DNA of 64,000 bases from NCBI GenBank assembly GCA_023333565.1, contig JAJKFH010000115.1, forward strand, positions 3,348,001-3,412,000, in the 5' to 3' direction. Each line of letters starts with the position of its first letter. Position 1 is the first letter of the stretch. The stretch comes from Puffinus mauretanicus (taxonomy: Eukaryota > Chordata > Aves > Procellariiformes > Procellariidae). The notes below the pieces were generated by a model. It did not search any database. It saw only the letters and a list, made by a program, of their open reading frames with translations, and was not told the DNA's origin. Positions 61,601 through 64,000 of this stretch are shown here, piece after piece. The position numbers and the translations under genes are program-made.

Positions 61601-64000
61601 GCTGAAGGAAAGGTAAAAGAAGAAGTTTGAGAAATGTGAGGAAGTCCTATATTCTTCAGTGTTTGTATTAATACCTTGCCTTTATCTTAAGATTTTCCCT
61701 CACAATTTTCAGAGCTTTTGTTCATATTCAAGGCAAACAGGTCTGCTGTGGTTTGGCAGCTCATACCTTCCAATGACAAATGGAGTGGAGGTGGAGAAAT
61801 GTTTTTTGTAATTAAATGAAGCTCTGACATATAGTCAAACATACTTGTACGCAGGCACACAGAGTGCAAAGGAGAAAATGAAATTCCCTTCATCTTCTGT
61901 CAGTGTTGGAGGATTTTTGGCACATGAGGGCTCTCAAGAAAACCTTCCTCTGGACTGCAGTTATGCCTTAGAATGTACATCACAGGAACCGAGTCCTCAA
62001 TACAGAGGAACTGACTCCTCAATAAAGACCTACAATAGGTCTGTTCATTGCATGAAGCATTCTGTCAGTAGATTCTGAGATGCAGATCAAAGGTTTCAAA
62101 GATAACCAGTGAGTGACCAGACCCTCGAGATTGTAATCTTGAGATACTGAAAAATCAGATTTTCAGCAGGTGGCAAGCACTCTCCTTTAAAACCCTGGAT
62201 CCTTTAAGGCCTCTATTTCCTTTCCTTTAAACTAGAAAACCAGAAAGAGAGACATCATAAATCATTGTCTTAAATTTGGGAAGAGGTGATAGCTTTGTGG
62301 TGGAGTATGACTGGAAGAATTTTATTGCTGCATTATGATATAGAATGTCATGTCTACATTAGAAAATGAAGCTCAGGCAGGATAAGTATCTTACCAAAGT
62401 AAGAAAACTGTTGATTAAATAGATTGCTAGAGCCTTTCCCACTTTCTCAACTTTAAACATTAAACTGTGTTTCTTTTATGGCTAAAGCAAAGCAATGAAA
62501 TCATTATGTATTGAAAATGTAGGAGCCAGCAGTTCATAATTGTTTATGACTGTTACAACTGGGAAAAAAATCCCTGTTGTACTTCTGATTCATTTTCATG
62601 ATCCATTGACCAGCTGGTATGAGAAGCATCATTAATGAAGCATGAGATTTCATGCAATTTGGCCACCCAGCAGGAGATATGCTTCACCTTATGCTGATTC
62701 TCTTTTTACTAGCTCCTACAGCCAGGAAAGTCAATGCGTTAAGGACACATTAAAAGTAAGATATGTATATATTATTCAGTCTTCTTTGGATATCACTGAC
62801 AACTATCATACTGCTTCTTAGAGTGACAGCTTTCAACAGAGCATTGCCCTGTGAAATAGAGTACAGAGCCACACACTGTGAAAGGAAAAAAGTAAAATCA
62901 AAGGAGTTTTGTAACAGCTATTATTCAGTGAGGTTTTAGATATTTTTAACAAAAGCAAAACAGGAGTTTTTCTCTCTCATAAGAAATCAGTACTGGAAAC
63001 AAATTAGATTTTATATATCAAGTCAGTAACAGCATTAAAAACACATAGAAATATTTTTAAAAGAATAGTCTCATATGTACATGAACATGAATGCATGGGC
63101 ATACGTGATGGAGTTTTTTAGGCATGCCATTGTACATATTACTTACCTATATTTTCTTCCTAAACCAATCTCATTATAGTAGTAGTATAGTATTTGTAGA
63201 ACAGGTATAAAATAATGAACAAGATCCTAATTCTAGTTCAGCCCCCAAGACCCTTTGTAAAACATTTCACTACTGCCCTCTGCATATCCTGGTCACTTAA
63301 GGTGAAGGATGGACCTAAGAGTTTTGTTGAACTACATATGAAAATTAATAAATGGTGTCAAAGTAAATTCTTACTTAATTTTGGCATTTATTTCCATTTT
63401 AACATCTCAAACTTGAATTTTCAAAATGCTGCTGAATTACTATACTGAAACTGAAGTAGAAAAATTGACAGAGGAAGTCTTTGAGGTGGGACCAGGCATC
63501 TAGGGGATGTAGGGCAACAGTTATACCTCCCCAAGCTTACATGTCAGATTGCAAACTCAGGAAGGCACCATTTTATACTCTGTTCATTGCAATGGGAAGA
63601 GAGGGTGTTCACCACCTTGTAGGATGGCTTTTTTAATGATTCAAAGAGAAATAAAAAGGTATCATTTGGTTACAATAAGAGTTACTAAATATATCTTATG
63701 TTATTACACACATTCTTGTAAGTACCTTATGTTATGCTATGATTCATGTATGAGGGCTTTGGGTGGGTCAAAAGGAATCTATACGGTAAGCAGCAAGAAA
63801 CTTTTAAAATGGTGTTAATAAATAATACGGGAAGATATACATGGCCTAATGAAAAGTAAATATATTCTTTATGTTACTGTATGGATATCTGTTATTCTCT
63901 GGACTCAATTTGCTCACTTTATACCACAAAAGAGCAATTTATTCCTACAGAAACCTTAATTGCTGGAGATAATTTATGCAGGGTCAGATGGTCTAAGGAG
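58641..64000. other. AT-rich non-genic stretch to window end
   Basis: No gene, RNA gene or clear transposon. 59840-59920 (CTTTAGTCCCTTGAGCCTCT, CTCTTAGGTGTCTAAATC) may be another fossil repeat of the type near 23239. 61989-62022 holds a short near-duplicate (GAGTCCTCAATA / GACTCCTCAATA). Confidence 0.5.

Overview
The window looks like a stretch of bird (avian) nuclear genome with no recognisable protein-coding or RNA gene. The sequence is AT-rich throughout. The dispersed repeats I can recognise are CR1 non-LTR retrotransposons and endogenous retrovirus (ERV) LTRs of avian type. I see no mammalian SINE/LINE1 signatures, no bacterial operon structure and no CRISPR. It is best read as an intergenic desert or part of a very large intron. 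The sequence alone does not separate these two.

Layout. 1-224 is the edge of a CR1 element running off the left end. 1849-2411 is a block clearly richer in GC than its surroundings, probably an unclassified repeat. 5553-5668 is a CR1 3' tail. 7557-10250 is the main structure: a roughly 2.2-kb CR1 on the minus strand (reverse transcriptase remains) split by a solo ERVL-like LTR (8110-8605). 13953-14262 is an older CR1. 15845-16405 is a second LTR of the same subfamily in the opposite orientation. From 16406 to 36468 there is about 20 kb of AT-rich sequence with only fossil repeats and a two-motif microsatellite (26551-26633). 36469-37061 (LTR) and 37129-37605 (old CR1) lie next to each other. 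41413-41771 is an isolated, very GC-rich insert bounded by a 6-bp direct repeat. 45404-46164 is a different, ERV1-like LTR. 47766-48333, 50855-51627 and 53342-54398 are three more solo LTRs. The remainder, to 64000, is AT-rich with one ancient CR1 fragment (55640-55830) and fossil repeats.

No functional gene set emerges. The biology is the history of retroelement insertion: old CR1 copies, a younger LTR nested in one of them, solo LTRs mostly flanked by 5-bp target duplications (ERVL-like class), and a scattered degenerate sauropsid repeat. I did not find a new biological system. The items most worth a second look are the GC-rich insert at 41413-41771, the octamer plus paired STAT-type sites in the ERV1-like LTR, and the dispersed fossil repeat family.
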